Assembly (NCBI RefSeq): GCF_900086585.1
Contig: NZ_FLKM01000009.1
Location: 1,922,001 to 1,986,000 of the forward strand
Reading direction: 5' to 3'
DNA: 64,000 nucleotides
From: Emergencia timonensis
GTDB taxonomy: Bacteria > Bacillota > Clostridia > Peptostreptococcales > Anaerovoracaceae
Shown here in pieces: positions 1-8,584 of the stretch (the stretch's first letter is position 1; each line of letters opens with the position of its first letter). Position numbers and translations under genes: made by a program. The notes under the pieces were generated by a model, which ran no database searches, had not been told where the DNA came from, and saw nothing but the letters and a program-made list of their open reading frames with translations.

Positions 1-904
1 ATATATTTCTGTTATAAAACTCGTTATATTGATTCAAAAGATATTCCGTAATCAGTCCGATGTCCTCTCTTCGCTCTCTAAGCGGCGGAATAAACAGAGG
101 AAACACATTCAGTCTGTAATAAAGGTCTTCTCGAAAAGCTCCTTCTTCAATCATTTCCTCTAAAGGTTTGTTGGTAGCGCAGATTATTCTGACATCAACC
201 GGGACGGTTTCAGTCGATCCCACTGGCATCACTTCTTTTTCCTGCAGCACGCGCAGAAGCTTGACCTGCATCCGGGAGGAAATGTCTCCGATCTCATCGA
301 GAAACAAGGTTCCTCTGTCAGCTTCCTGAAACAGTCCTCGCTTTCCTCCTCTGCGCGCACCGGTAAACGCCCCTTCTTTATATCCAAAGAGTTCGCTTTC
401 CAGCAGTTCCTCCGGCAAGGAGGAGCAGTTGATTTTGATAAACTTTTCGTTTCTTCTTGGGCTGTTGTTATGTATAGCATTGGCAAAGATTTCCTTACCG
501 GTGCCGCTCTCTCCGCGAATCATGATAGTCGCCGGTGTCATTGCTGCAATCTTTGCTGTATTGACGACTTTCAGCAGTTCTTTATTTTTTCCGATGATGT
601 CTTTAAAGCTGTACTTTACCTGGACTTTGCGCAGTTTCTGATTTAAACGATCCAGCTCCCTTTTCAGTCGGTTGATTTCAGAAAGATCGTGGTATACTAC
701 GATTTTTCCCGCCTGTCTATCATTGTGATATATGTACCGCTCGTCTTCCACAAGCTCTCTATTGCCTCGTTTGATCATCTTTTCGTAGTAAGGATTTCTG
801 TATATGATTTCTCCCTCCACATTTTGTATACAGATGGCATCTGACGCAGCGTCAAAGAGAGGTTTCACATCTAATATGATTTCTTCAATCCTGTTCCAAG
901 ACAT
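1..904 (-). CDS. Sigma-54-dependent transcriptional activator (PAS + AAA+), C-terminus cut off
   Basis: Enhancer-binding activator of sigma-54 RNA polymerase. About 301 residues are visible, and the gene runs off the left edge, so the rest of the AAA+ domain and the expected Fis-type DNA-binding helix are missing. The N-terminus carries a PAS-like sensor domain (roughly residues 10-80) and no receiver domain. The AAA+ domain then shows Walker A GESGTGKE, the sigma-54 contact loop GAFTGA (seen as ESELFGYKEGAFTGARRGG), and Walker B LFLDEIGD. The start is the ATG at 902-904. It lies downstream of the EamA gene, separated by a terminator, so it probably has its own promoter. The signal sensed and the target genes cannot be read from here. 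Confidence 0.93.
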   Translation of the reverse strand, partial: MSWNRIEEIILDVKPLFDAASDAICIQNVEGEIIYRNPYYEKMIKRGNRELVEDERYIYHNDRQAGKIVVYHDLSEINRLKRELDRLNQKLRKVQVKYSFKDIIGKNKELLKVVNTAKIAAMTPATIMIRGESGTGKEIFANAIHNNSPRRNEKFIKINCSSLPEELLESELFGYKEGAFTGARRGGKRGLFQEADRGTLFLDEIGDISSRMQVKLLRVLQEKEVMPVGSTETVPVDVRIICATNKPLEEMIEEGAFREDLYYRLNVFPLFIPPLRERREDIGLITEYLLNQYNEFYNRNI

Positions 905-939
905 AAATGACTCCTTTGCAACTTTTTGCATTGTCTTTT

Positions 940-971
940 CCAAAAGAAAGGAGTTATCTCCTTATAACTCC
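940..971 (-). terminator. Rho-independent terminator after the EamA gene
   Basis: On the minus strand there is a perfect 8-bp stem (GGAGTTAT / ATAACTCC) with loop AAGGAG, followed by TTTCTTTT. It lies 16 nt past the EamA stop codon and before the sigma-54 activator gene, so it closes the comEC-holA-EamA operon. Confidence 0.85.
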
Positions 972-986
972 TTATAAAAACCGTTT

Positions 987-1940
987 TCAAGATGATTGTT
1001 CTTCCGTTTCAACTGGTAAGGCGGCAGTTTCCTTTTCTGCCAGCGGCTCTGCTTCCTTTTTTTTACTAGACTTTTTAAAATCGATTTCCGTCACAAATAA
1101 CGCCGAAATCATGATGACTGCTCCCAGATAGGATTTCACAGTCAAAACTTCACCTGCAAAGAAAAAGGCCACAACGCCTGCAAACACAGGCTCTAATGTG
1201 AAAATAATGCCGACATGGGCGGCTGTCGTATATTGCTGTGCGATTGCCTGCACGATGAAGGCCAGTCCTGTACAAAAGATTGAGAGAAAGGCTACGCTGA
1301 GGAAGATGTGCGGCGAAGTCGGAAGATGTGGCTGCTCGAAGAGAAACGCAAGCACCAACATATACGCGCCCGTTACGCCCAACTGAAAAACCCCTAGTTG
1401 GAAGGCGTTTACCTTCTCATGGGACACCGCTTTTTCTGTTAAAATCAAATCGACAGCATAAGCAATTGCACCCACAATGCAAAAAAAATCACCTTTTAGA
1501 TTACCCATATTAAAAGAAAAGTCATCTTTTAATGTCAGAAGCATAATTCCCACCAGACTCATGGTCACAGCGATGATGATTTTTCTATGAGGCTTCTTTC
1601 TAAATAGGATCATTTCTAACAGAGGTACAAAGATGACCGTCAAAGCGCATAAAAACCCCGAGTTCGACAATGTCGTATACTTTACGCCAAAAGTCGCACC
1701 CGAATAGACGAAAATCAGAACCGTGCCAATTAGAAAACTGTATTTCAGCGTCGTCTTGTTGACAGTTTTCAGTTTTTTATAGGCTAAAATGCCTGCCACG
1801 AAGAATGCGCCTAAAAATCGGTGGGCATTGAGGGTAAAGGAATCCATATCTGCTAAAGATACGTCAATCAGATAGTAGGAAATCCCCCAGCAAAGGGTTA
1901 CCACGATCAGCATCAAATCTGCTCTTAGCTGTGTCTTCAT
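987..1940 (-). CDS. EamA/DMT-family transporter
   Basis: A 317-residue drug/metabolite transporter superfamily protein of the inner membrane with about ten hydrophobic segments arranged as two EamA repeats. The N-terminal hallmark LMLIVVTLCWGISYYLID is present, and the second repeat ends near VLTVKSYLGAVIMISALF. The C-terminal tail of about 30 residues is charged and Glu-rich (KKSSKKKEAEPLAEKE). The substrate cannot be inferred; relatives export amino acids, nucleosides or drugs. It starts 21 nt after the holA stop codon and is probably the last gene of the comEC-holA transcript. Confidence 0.9.
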   Translation of the reverse strand: MKTQLRADLMLIVVTLCWGISYYLIDVSLADMDSFTLNAHRFLGAFFVAGILAYKKLKTVNKTTLKYSFLIGTVLIFVYSGATFGVKYTTLSNSGFLCALTVIFVPLLEMILFRKKPHRKIIIAVTMSLVGIMLLTLKDDFSFNMGNLKGDFFCIVGAIAYAVDLILTEKAVSHEKVNAFQLGVFQLGVTGAYMLVLAFLFEQPHLPTSPHIFLSVAFLSIFCTGLAFIVQAIAQQYTTAAHVGIIFTLEPVFAGVVAFFFAGEVLTVKSYLGAVIMISALFVTEIDFKKSSKKKEAEPLAEKETAALPVETEEQSS

Positions 1941-1961
1941 ATTGTTCCTTTCGTTTCTATC

Positions 1962-3008
1962 TCAAATACTTGCAATAAACATTTCCAAGGCCAACTGACC
2001 GTCTAGCAGTCCAGTCTTGATATTTCGGTCTACTTCGTAGATACCAGACAAAGTATGCTTCAGCTTTTCAACAGAATACTTATTGGCGTAAGGAATGAGC
2101 TTTTTAATTCGGTATTCACTGCCGCCCAGCTTCTTGTGCATTGCGGAAAGGTCTAAACCATCCTCTCTAAGCTGCCGGACAGAAAGCATCAGCTCAAACT
2201 GTGATACAATAGCGCCGATAATCGAAAATGGATCGCTGCCGGAGTGAAGCATGTTGTAGAGAATCTGGAATGCTTTATCCTTCTGATTGCTGCTGATTCC
2301 ATCCAGCATATCAAAGACGAAGGTATCCAAATCTCCGCTGACAGTCCGCTCTATATCCTGCTCTGTTACCTTGCTGCCGTCGCTGTGCGCGATGACCTTC
2401 TGAATGTCATTTTCAAAATTAAAAAGCCTGTAATCACTCTCTTTGTTAAAGTAGCCCGTCGCCTCAATGAGCATTTGGAGGGCTCTCGCTGTAATTTCCA
2501 CACCAGAAGTCTTAAATCGTTTCTTCGCAAAGGAAGAAAGCTCCGCCTTGTCAATCTTGTCGAAGTGATAGCATTGTGCCTTCTTCTTCAGCGCCGTCGG
2601 CAATATGGCAGAGGCTTTGATTTCCTCACTAGAAAAAATCAGAATCGTTTTGTCATTACTGCCAGCAGTATATTCTGCCAATTCCTTGATCTCTTCTTTG
2701 CTGTAGCCTTTAGCACTGTCGCTGGTAAGCGGTTTAAAGTTTCTCACCCACACCACCCTTCGCTCAGAAAACATGGAGAAGGTTTCACATGCTTCGATGA
2801 CCTGACTGCAAGAGGCGTTTTCCTCATCAAGTATCACGTAATCCAAGGAAAGAGTGGCAGGATTTACATATTTTTTAACCAGCGTATCGACAGCCCATTT
2901 TACCAGATACTGTTCAATGCCGTACATCAAAATCACCTGGTCAATATTACCGGTCTTCAAATTCTCAGAAAAGACTTTAAAGCTATGTTTTACTGGTTTT
3001 TTGTACAT
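1962..3008 (-). CDS. holA: DNA polymerase III subunit delta
   Basis: The 348-residue clamp-loader delta subunit, which opens the beta sliding clamp during replication. It has the HolA fold: an N-terminal AAA+-like domain with a degenerate P-loop (ILMYGIEQYLVKWAVDTLVKK), the middle segment, and a C-terminal all-helical domain containing VFDMLDGISSNQKDKAFQIL and ending LLDGQLALEMFIASI. The length is usual for the family. The start codon lies inside the 3' end of comEC (19-bp overlap), implying translational coupling. The comEC-holA pairing is conserved across Bacillota. Confidence 0.93.
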   Translation of the reverse strand: MYKKPVKHSFKVFSENLKTGNIDQVILMYGIEQYLVKWAVDTLVKKYVNPATLSLDYVILDEENASCSQVIEACETFSMFSERRVVWVRNFKPLTSDSAKGYSKEEIKELAEYTAGSNDKTILIFSSEEIKASAILPTALKKKAQCYHFDKIDKAELSSFAKKRFKTSGVEITARALQMLIEATGYFNKESDYRLFNFENDIQKVIAHSDGSKVTEQDIERTVSGDLDTFVFDMLDGISSNQKDKAFQILYNMLHSGSDPFSIIGAIVSQFELMLSVRQLREDGLDLSAMHKKLGGSEYRIKKLIPYANKYSVEKLKHTLSGIYEVDRNIKTGLLDGQLALEMFIASI

Positions 3009-5200
3009 ACTGAAATTTTTCCTTTTCTATTAATAATGCCGACTGCTCCCGATTGGTCAGTCCTAAATACCATTATACCTTTTTTTCGCAATTTTTCAAT
3101 GACCACATTGCTGGGATGACCGTAATTATTTTTGCCTACACTGATGACTGCCACGGAAGGCTTTACGGCATCTAAGAAAAGGTCGCTGGTACTGTAAGGG
3201 CTTCCGTGATGGGCAACCTTGAGGATATCAGATTTCAGGGTATCTGTGCCCTTATACTTCTCTACGAGAGCCTTTTCTCCCTCTTCTGTAATATCTCCGG
3301 TAATCAAAACAGATACGCCATGATCCTGAATTTTAAAAATCAGGCTGTTTAAATTCTCATCATCAATGTTGGGGTCTTGCTGCTGCGGCCAAAGAATATC
3401 AATCCACTGGGCATCGCCTAGCATAATCCGCTGCCCTGCTCTGCCTTTGGTCAAAACCTTTTTAACATCAAAGCATTCCGCCAATTGAGTCAGGCCCAGA
3501 TAATGATCTGTATGCAGATGGGTTGCCGCCGCCAGCTGCACCTGTCCGATACCGTTTTTTAAAAGGTATGGCTTTAGAGTCTTTTCCCCAATGTTATAGT
3601 TGATATTTCCGCCTCCATCAAAGAGCAGGTTTTTGCCGTCATCGCATTTTAGATGAATACAGTCTCCCTGTCCCACGTCAACAAAGATAATACTGGCCTG
3701 ATCAAAAGGAGTAAAACTTGCAAAAAAGGAAAAGATAACCATGGTAATCATAAAAACAGTTTGCGGAGCCAGCGCCTTAAAATCTTTTCGCTTGAGATAG
3801 ATGCGAAAATGCTCTGAGGTTATTAAAAACACCAGTCCATAGAGCAGACATATTGTCCAAAGGGGCGGCGATACGATGTCAAAGGAAAACGCGCCTTCAG
3901 CTTCAAAGAAATGATTGACTTTGATTGCAAGAGTGCCCAAACCGCTGAGACAATCAGCCAACAGCGGAAAGAGCCTGCCAGTGACAATAAACCACAGATA
4001 CCCGGCAATTCCAATAGGAACTAAGAGAGAAATCATAAAAATCACTGGAATGTTACACAATATACCTATAAAAGAAATATAGTTAAAGTTATATATCATA
4101 TAGGGCATCAAACCTAATTGGACAGAAACCATAACAGCCAATGTGCTGCCCAGCTTTTTCTCTAATAGAGGTGTAAAAAAGGTCAAGGATAAAACTGCTA
4201 AAAAAGACATTTGAAAGCTGGCTCCCATGACTGCATAAGGATTGTCTGTGATGATAAACAGGGCCGCCGCTGCCAAAGCCGACGCTGTATCGTATCTGCG
4301 GTCCCACAAATTACCTAAAAGAGTGAGGGCAACTAAAAAGATGGCTCTGGTTACAGATACTGACCAGAGAGTCGCCGTCCCGTACAAGGCAAGCAAGAGA
4401 CAGAAAATAAGTGCAGTCAAAAGCGATTTCCTTCTACCGTTGCATTTCTTGTACAGGCCGTAGAGAATTCCTACATGGAGACCGCTGACAGCGAGAACAT
4501 GAGCTGTGCCGTTATGTTGAAACTCTTTGTAGATATCTTCATCCAGACTGGCTGTATCCCCAAAGAGAATACCTTTAATCAGTCCTTTTACCTCAGCGTC
4601 GATCTGCAGTCGTTCTATCATTTCCTCTCTATGGCTCAGAATAAACCGTTTGACTCTGTATGTAAGAGAGGGAGAATGCGATGTAACCTGGTAACGATTC
4701 ATTACTGCTGTATAAAAAATTTTCTTCGTTTTTAGGTAGCGGCCGTAGTCAAAGGTTCTTGGGTTTCCAGACGGTTTTGGTTTCTCCACAGCTGCAGTAA
4801 AGGTGATTTCACAGCCGGTCAAATCCCAGTGGTTCACCAAAGGACGATAATAAGAGCAGAGCAAAAGCTCTCCGCCTACATCGCAGCGCAGTTTATATTT
4901 TTCCTCATCTAAGCGCTGCACTTCTACAACTGTGGCTGTCAGAGTGACGTTTTTGCCCATACATTCCTGGAGATGTCCCTGTTCTTCTGCATGTTGAGCA
5001 GAAAGCATTAAGACACATCCTGTGCAGAACGAAAGCAGGAGGCACAGTAAAAATTTCTTTTGTTTTGAAATTTTACAAAGCGTGATGAACAGAATGAAAG
5101 CTGCAGCGGGCAGCGCCCACAGGATTCGCCGGTCAATCCATTCCATTGAAACGATGCCTGCAATCATTAGAATTGCAATAGATAATAGTTTTCTTCTCAT
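2990..5200 (-). CDS. comEC: DNA internalization competence protein ComEC/Rec2
   Basis: A 736-residue polytopic membrane protein forming the channel for transformation DNA uptake. It contains a short DUF4131-like N-terminal segment with two TM helices, a Competence (ComEC) domain with many membrane helices around residues 190-480 (HVLAVSGLHVGILYGLYK is the family hallmark), and a C-terminal metallo-beta-lactamase-like domain with DVGQGDCIHLK, THLHTDHYLG, LITGDITEEGE and VAHHGS. It is complete. It is divergent from pbp1A, and its TGGTATAAT promoter sits in the shared intergenic region. dprA at 43 kb and a ComM-like gene next to it are the other competence-associated genes seen here. Confidence 0.95.
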   Translation of the reverse strand: MRRKLLSIAILMIAGIVSMEWIDRRILWALPAAAFILFITLCKISKQKKFLLCLLLSFCTGCVLMLSAQHAEEQGHLQECMGKNVTLTATVVEVQRLDEEKYKLRCDVGGELLLCSYYRPLVNHWDLTGCEITFTAAVEKPKPSGNPRTFDYGRYLKTKKIFYTAVMNRYQVTSHSPSLTYRVKRFILSHREEMIERLQIDAEVKGLIKGILFGDTASLDEDIYKEFQHNGTAHVLAVSGLHVGILYGLYKKCNGRRKSLLTALIFCLLLALYGTATLWSVSVTRAIFLVALTLLGNLWDRRYDTASALAAAALFIITDNPYAVMGASFQMSFLAVLSLTFFTPLLEKKLGSTLAVMVSVQLGLMPYMIYNFNYISFIGILCNIPVIFMISLLVPIGIAGYLWFIVTGRLFPLLADCLSGLGTLAIKVNHFFEAEGAFSFDIVSPPLWTICLLYGLVFLITSEHFRIYLKRKDFKALAPQTVFMITMVIFSFFASFTPFDQASIIFVDVGQGDCIHLKCDDGKNLLFDGGGNINYNIGEKTLKPYLLKNGIGQVQLAAATHLHTDHYLGLTQLAECFDVKKVLTKGRAGQRIMLGDAQWIDILWPQQQDPNIDDENLNSLIFKIQDHGVSVLITGDITEEGEKALVEKYKGTDTLKSDILKVAHHGSPYSTSDLFLDAVKPSVAVISVGKNNYGHPSNVVIEKLRKKGIMVFRTDQSGAVGIINRKGKISVCTKNQ

Positions 5201-5236
5201 TTTGTCCTCAATCGGACACCTAACTCATATTTACAT

Positions 5237-5263
5237 ATTATACCATTTATTAAAAAGGTGCAA
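5237..5263 (-). promoter_or_regulatory. Predicted promoter of comEC-holA-EamA
   Basis: On the minus strand TTGCAC is followed by a 15-nt spacer ending in TGG and then TATAAT, an extended -10. The start codon of comEC is about 37 nt downstream. The short spacer is compensated by the TGn element. Confidence 0.6.
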
Positions 5264-5301
5264 CTTTTTCTTATAATTTTTACGAAACTCGGAAATATCG
5301 G

Positions 5302-5330
5302 TTAACTTTAGTGGTGTATTATGGTATAAT
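5302..5330 (+). promoter_or_regulatory. Predicted promoter of pbp1A (embedded in repeat unit A1)
   Basis: TTAACT, a 17-nt spacer ending in TGG, then TATAAT. The -10 box is the first element of the structured repeat unit that follows, so the repeat seems to supply part of the promoter. A second TGGTATAAT lies exactly 91 bp further on, without a recognisable -35. Confidence 0.6.
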
Positions 5331-5470
5331 AGTTCCGTTCATCTTTCGGCGTTGCCGCAAGGTAGGAACTATTGAATCATGTGCTCCGATTCTATTCGCA
5401 GCGGAATGCACATGGTATAATAGCCCCGTTCATCTTTCGGCGTTGCCGCAAGGTAGGAATACTAAGGAAT
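5321..5470 (+). repeat. Family A structured repeats, cluster 1 (two 91-bp units)
   Basis: Two units in tandem, pointing toward pbp1A. Each begins with TGGTATAAT (-10 boxes at 5325-5330 and 5416-5421, period 91). Unit 1 has outer arms AATAGTTCC (5328-5336) and GGAACTATT (5365-5373) around an inner hairpin CGGC-GTT-GCCG (5347-5357). The linker between units forms its own stem, ATGTGC-TCCG (5379-5388) with CGGA (5402-5405) and GCACAT (5408-5413). Unit 2 keeps the inner hairpin, but its outer 3' arm is degenerate. The shared comEC/pbp1A intergenic region (5201-5500) holds nothing else that I recognise. Confidence 0.85.
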
Positions 5471-5500
5471 TTTTCTTTAGGGAAAGGATTACAACAATAA

Positions 5501-8479
5501 ATGCGTAGCGATAAAAGAAAAAATAAAAACAGATTTAGAAAGAGCAAGGAGACAGAGACATCCGTTGTCAGCGCAGACGGTACGGCCACTAAAAAGAGAT
5601 ACCGTCTGAATAAAAAACAGTTTTTTAAATTCCTGCTTGCATTGATTCTCGTTATGATTATCGGCGTGGCTATTTTTGTAGGCGTGGTCATCGCACAGGC
5701 TCCAAAAATCGATACCGATAAAATCTATGATATCCTGACTGAGAGTACTATAATATACGATGATAACGGCAACGAAATTGACACCGTTTACACCGAAGCC
5801 AACAGAAGCAATGTAAAATATGACGATATTCCCAAAAACTTAATCAACGCTTTTGTTGCACTGGAGGACAAGACTTTTTGGGATCACCACGGATTTAACT
5901 TCATCAGAATTTTTGGCGCCATCAAAGAAGCTGTTTTCTCTGGCGGCGATGTCAGTGGTACCAGTACAATCACACAGCAGTTGGCGCGAAATTTGTTTCT
6001 TCGCGAAACCATGTTTGACCATTCAATCAAAAGAAAAATCATCGAAGCATACTATACGATTATTCTTGAGAAAAATTTAACCAAAGAACAGATTATAGAA
6101 GCTTATCTCAATACGATCAACTTTGGCTACAACAGCAACGGCGTGCAAGCAGCCTCTCAGGCATATTTCTCAAAGGACGTCAAGGATCTGACCGTTGCTC
6201 AATGTGCAGCTCTTGCAGCACTGCCGCAGGCGCCGTCTCATTTTCAGCTCGTAGAAGTAGTCGGTAACGACGATGTTTCTACAAAAGATCAGAACATCAT
6301 TAAAAGGACATCTAACGGGACTTACATAGCAAACGATGCCAGTAAGGAACGTAGACTTACCTGCCTGAAGTTGATGTTAGAGCAGAAATATATAACACAG
6401 GAGCAGTACGACAAGGCATCCAACAGACCTCTGAAGAAGATGCTCAATCCGGCCTATAACGGCGCCTCCACCGAAGCGGATTATTTTGCTGATTATGTCA
6501 TCAAAGAAGTCATCAACGATCTGATGGAGAAAAAAGGCTGGGACTATGACAGAGCGTGGGAAAAGGTTTACAACGGCGGATTAAAAATTCACTCTACTAT
6601 GGATTCGCAGGCACAGAAAGTCATCGAAAAAGAATTTGATAATGACGCCAACTTCCCTAATGCAGTCATCAACACCGACGGCAACGGAAATGTCATCAAT
6701 AAATACGGTCAGGTCGTCTTATATGACTATAACGATTATTTTGACGAACACGGAAACTTTACCTTTAGAACGGATGAAATCGTCAAGAGAAAAGACGGCT
6801 CCATGATTATCCGCGCCAACAAGAGACTCAACGTCTACAATACAGAAGTCAATGGAGAAACCGATTATAGTATCGAGTTCAAGGATTTGTACGTATCAGA
6901 AAACGGCAGACCCTATTCCATCGCAGGCGGATACATCAATATACCACAGCAGTATAAGACCAAGAACAAAAAAGGCAATATCATTATTTCTGCAGACTTC
7001 TTTAAAGACGAACAGTACAAAGATTTCTTTATTTTTAACGACGACGGTACGGTAACCATTCCGGCCAAGTCTTACGAATTAAACCAAAAAGTCATCCAGC
7101 CGCAGGCTGCCATGACTATCGTGGAAAACAGCACCGGCAACATCAAAGCAATGGTTGGCGGCAGAAAAACGACAGGAAGGATGCTCTTCAACAGAGCGAC
7201 TAGTCCGCGGCAGCCAGGATCTTCCATCAAACCTTTGGGTGTTTATTCGGCGGCAATTCAGCAGAGCGCGGAAGAAGCTGCCAGCGGTAAAAAGCATGCG
7301 TTCACTGACTTTGGAATCGACGAACAAGGAGCAGATCTATGGGGTAATTACCTGACGGCCGGTTCCATCGTTATCGATGAAAAAACGACCATCAACGGCA
7401 GTGTCTGGCCTCAGAATGCCGGCGGCGGTTATTCTGGACCACAGACCATGCGGTCTGCACTGCAGCAGTCCATCAATACCTGTGCAGTCAAGATTTTCCT
7501 GCAGGTTGGCGCGAATTATTCTGCAGATTTAGTTAAGAAATTTGGCATTACCACCTTGGATACGGAGGGGTCTGTCAGCGATTTAAACCCTGCGGCTTTG
7601 GCTCTGGGCGGCATGACGAATGGTGTAACGACACTAGATATGGCTAGCGCTTACTCCGCTTTCCCTAACAACGGTACTCGGAAAGAGACCTCGTCTTATT
7701 CGGAGGTTCTCGATAGCGGCGGCAAAAAGCTATTGACCAATAAGAGTTCCAAAACGCACCGTGTTCTGGATTCAGGTGTAGCCTGGATTATGACAGATAT
7801 GCTAAAATCAGTAGTTACCAGTGGACTGGGTTCACCAGCGTCTATTTCCGGCGTTCAGGCAGGCGGTAAGACTGGTACTACCGATGATGAATTTGATATC
7901 TGGTTTGACGGTTTTACACCTTCCTACTCTGCTTCTCTGTGGATTGGAAACGACCAGAACTTCCAGCTGACCAGCATGAGTTCCTATGCGGCCAGTCTAT
8001 GGGGAAAAATCATGAATCAGATCAGCGGAGCAAAGAGCGGATCGTACAAGGGTGTACCATCAAATGTAATCTATACTGGTGGAGAATACTACATCAGCGG
8101 TACACAAGGCGGTGCAAAATCTCTCAAGAGTTTAGAAAAAACCGTAACGATTTGTACGGAATCAGGTTATCTGGCTACGCCGGATTGTCCTCATACCGAG
8201 AAAAAGACTTACAAGACTTACGGTGACGGCGCAGAAGATGTACCAAAATACTACTGTAATATTCACAACAGCGATACAGACAAATATCCAATCAATCCAA
8301 ACGACAAAACAAAACCGAAAGATCCGGCGAAACCACCTGACGAAGAGGAACCGGAGGAGCCGGATAATCCTGATGATCCAGGCGGCGACGATAAACCGCC
8401 AGTGAATCCTGATGATCCTAACAATCCGGATGTACCGGATAACCCGGGAGGAGATACTGGCGATAAACCAGCAGCCTAA
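5501..8479 (+). CDS. Class A penicillin-binding protein (PBP1A type)
   Basis: A bifunctional 992-residue peptidoglycan glycosyltransferase/transpeptidase. It has a basic cytoplasmic N-terminus (about 45 residues), one TM anchor (about 46-68), a GT51 domain with ALEDKTFWDHHGFN near residues 119-132, and a transpeptidase domain with active-site SSIK near 573-576 (PRQPGSSIKPLG), the SxN motif SIN, and KTGT near 790. The insert between GT and TP domains is long, and a disordered tail rich in Pro, Asp and Glu occupies about the last 70 residues, a common extracellular spacer in Clostridia. GGAAAGGA lies upstream of the ATG but rather far away (about 13 nt), so the start is slightly uncertain. It is divergent from comEC. 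Confidence 0.95.
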   Translation: MRSDKRKNKNRFRKSKETETSVVSADGTATKKRYRLNKKQFFKFLLALILVMIIGVAIFVGVVIAQAPKIDTDKIYDILTESTIIYDDNGNEIDTVYTEANRSNVKYDDIPKNLINAFVALEDKTFWDHHGFNFIRIFGAIKEAVFSGGDVSGTSTITQQLARNLFLRETMFDHSIKRKIIEAYYTIILEKNLTKEQIIEAYLNTINFGYNSNGVQAASQAYFSKDVKDLTVAQCAALAALPQAPSHFQLVEVVGNDDVSTKDQNIIKRTSNGTYIANDASKERRLTCLKLMLEQKYITQEQYDKASNRPLKKMLNPAYNGASTEADYFADYVIKEVINDLMEKKGWDYDRAWEKVYNGGLKIHSTMDSQAQKVIEKEFDNDANFPNAVINTDGNGNVINKYGQVVLYDYNDYFDEHGNFTFRTDEIVKRKDGSMIIRANKRLNVYNTEVNGETDYSIEFKDLYVSENGRPYSIAGGYINIPQQYKTKNKKGNIIISADFFKDEQYKDFFIFNDDGTVTIPAKSYELNQKVIQPQAAMTIVENSTGNIKAMVGGRKTTGRMLFNRATSPRQPGSSIKPLGVYSAAIQQSAEEAASGKKHAFTDFGIDEQGADLWGNYLTAGSIVIDEKTTINGSVWPQNAGGGYSGPQTMRSALQQSINTCAVKIFLQVGANYSADLVKKFGITTLDTEGSVSDLNPAALALGGMTNGVTTLDMASAYSAFPNNGTRKETSSYSEVLDSGGKKLLTNKSSKTHRVLDSGVAWIMTDMLKSVVTSGLGSPASISGVQAGGKTGTTDDEFDIWFDGFTPSYSASLWIGNDQNFQLTSMSSYAASLWGKIMNQISGAKSGSYKGVPSNVIYTGGEYYISGTQGGAKSLKSLEKTVTICTESGYLATPDCPHTEKKTYKTYGDGAEDVPKYYCNIHNSDTDKYPINPNDKTKPKDPAKPPDEEEPEEPDNPDDPGGDDKPPVNPDDPNNPDVPDNPGGDTGDKPAA

Positions 8480-8499
8480 AAAGAATACGGATATTATAA

Positions 8500-8527
8500 G
8501 AGGGTGCCATCAGGCACCCTCATTTTT
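8500..8527 (+). terminator. Rho-independent terminator of pbp1A
   Basis: GAGGGTGCC / GGCACCCTC, 9-bp perfect stem with loop ATCA, followed by ATTTTTAG. It lies 20 nt past the stop codon. Confidence 0.92.
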
Positions 8528-8539
8528 AGTCATGTAGGA

Positions 8540-8582
8540 AATATCGATGAAAGCGATATTGACGGAATATCAAAGTCCGTCA
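8540..8582 (-). repeat. Twin hairpins at the 3' end of the pepX operon
   Basis: Two adjacent perfect inverted repeats: AATATCG / CGATATT (8540-8546, 8554-8560) and TGACGGA / TCCGTCA (8560-8566, 8576-8582), the second with loop ATATCAAAG. They sit 2 nt past the pepX stop. No U-tract follows on the minus strand, so this is a weak terminator or an mRNA-end stabiliser. The ATGACGGA...ATTCC core resembles the family B element near 58 kb. Confidence 0.6.
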
Positions 8583-8584
8583 TT

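Noticed and set aside
2244..3119. 291-residue plus-strand ORF antisense to holA
   Set aside because: No family signature, no ribosome site; it is a shadow of the holA reading frame.
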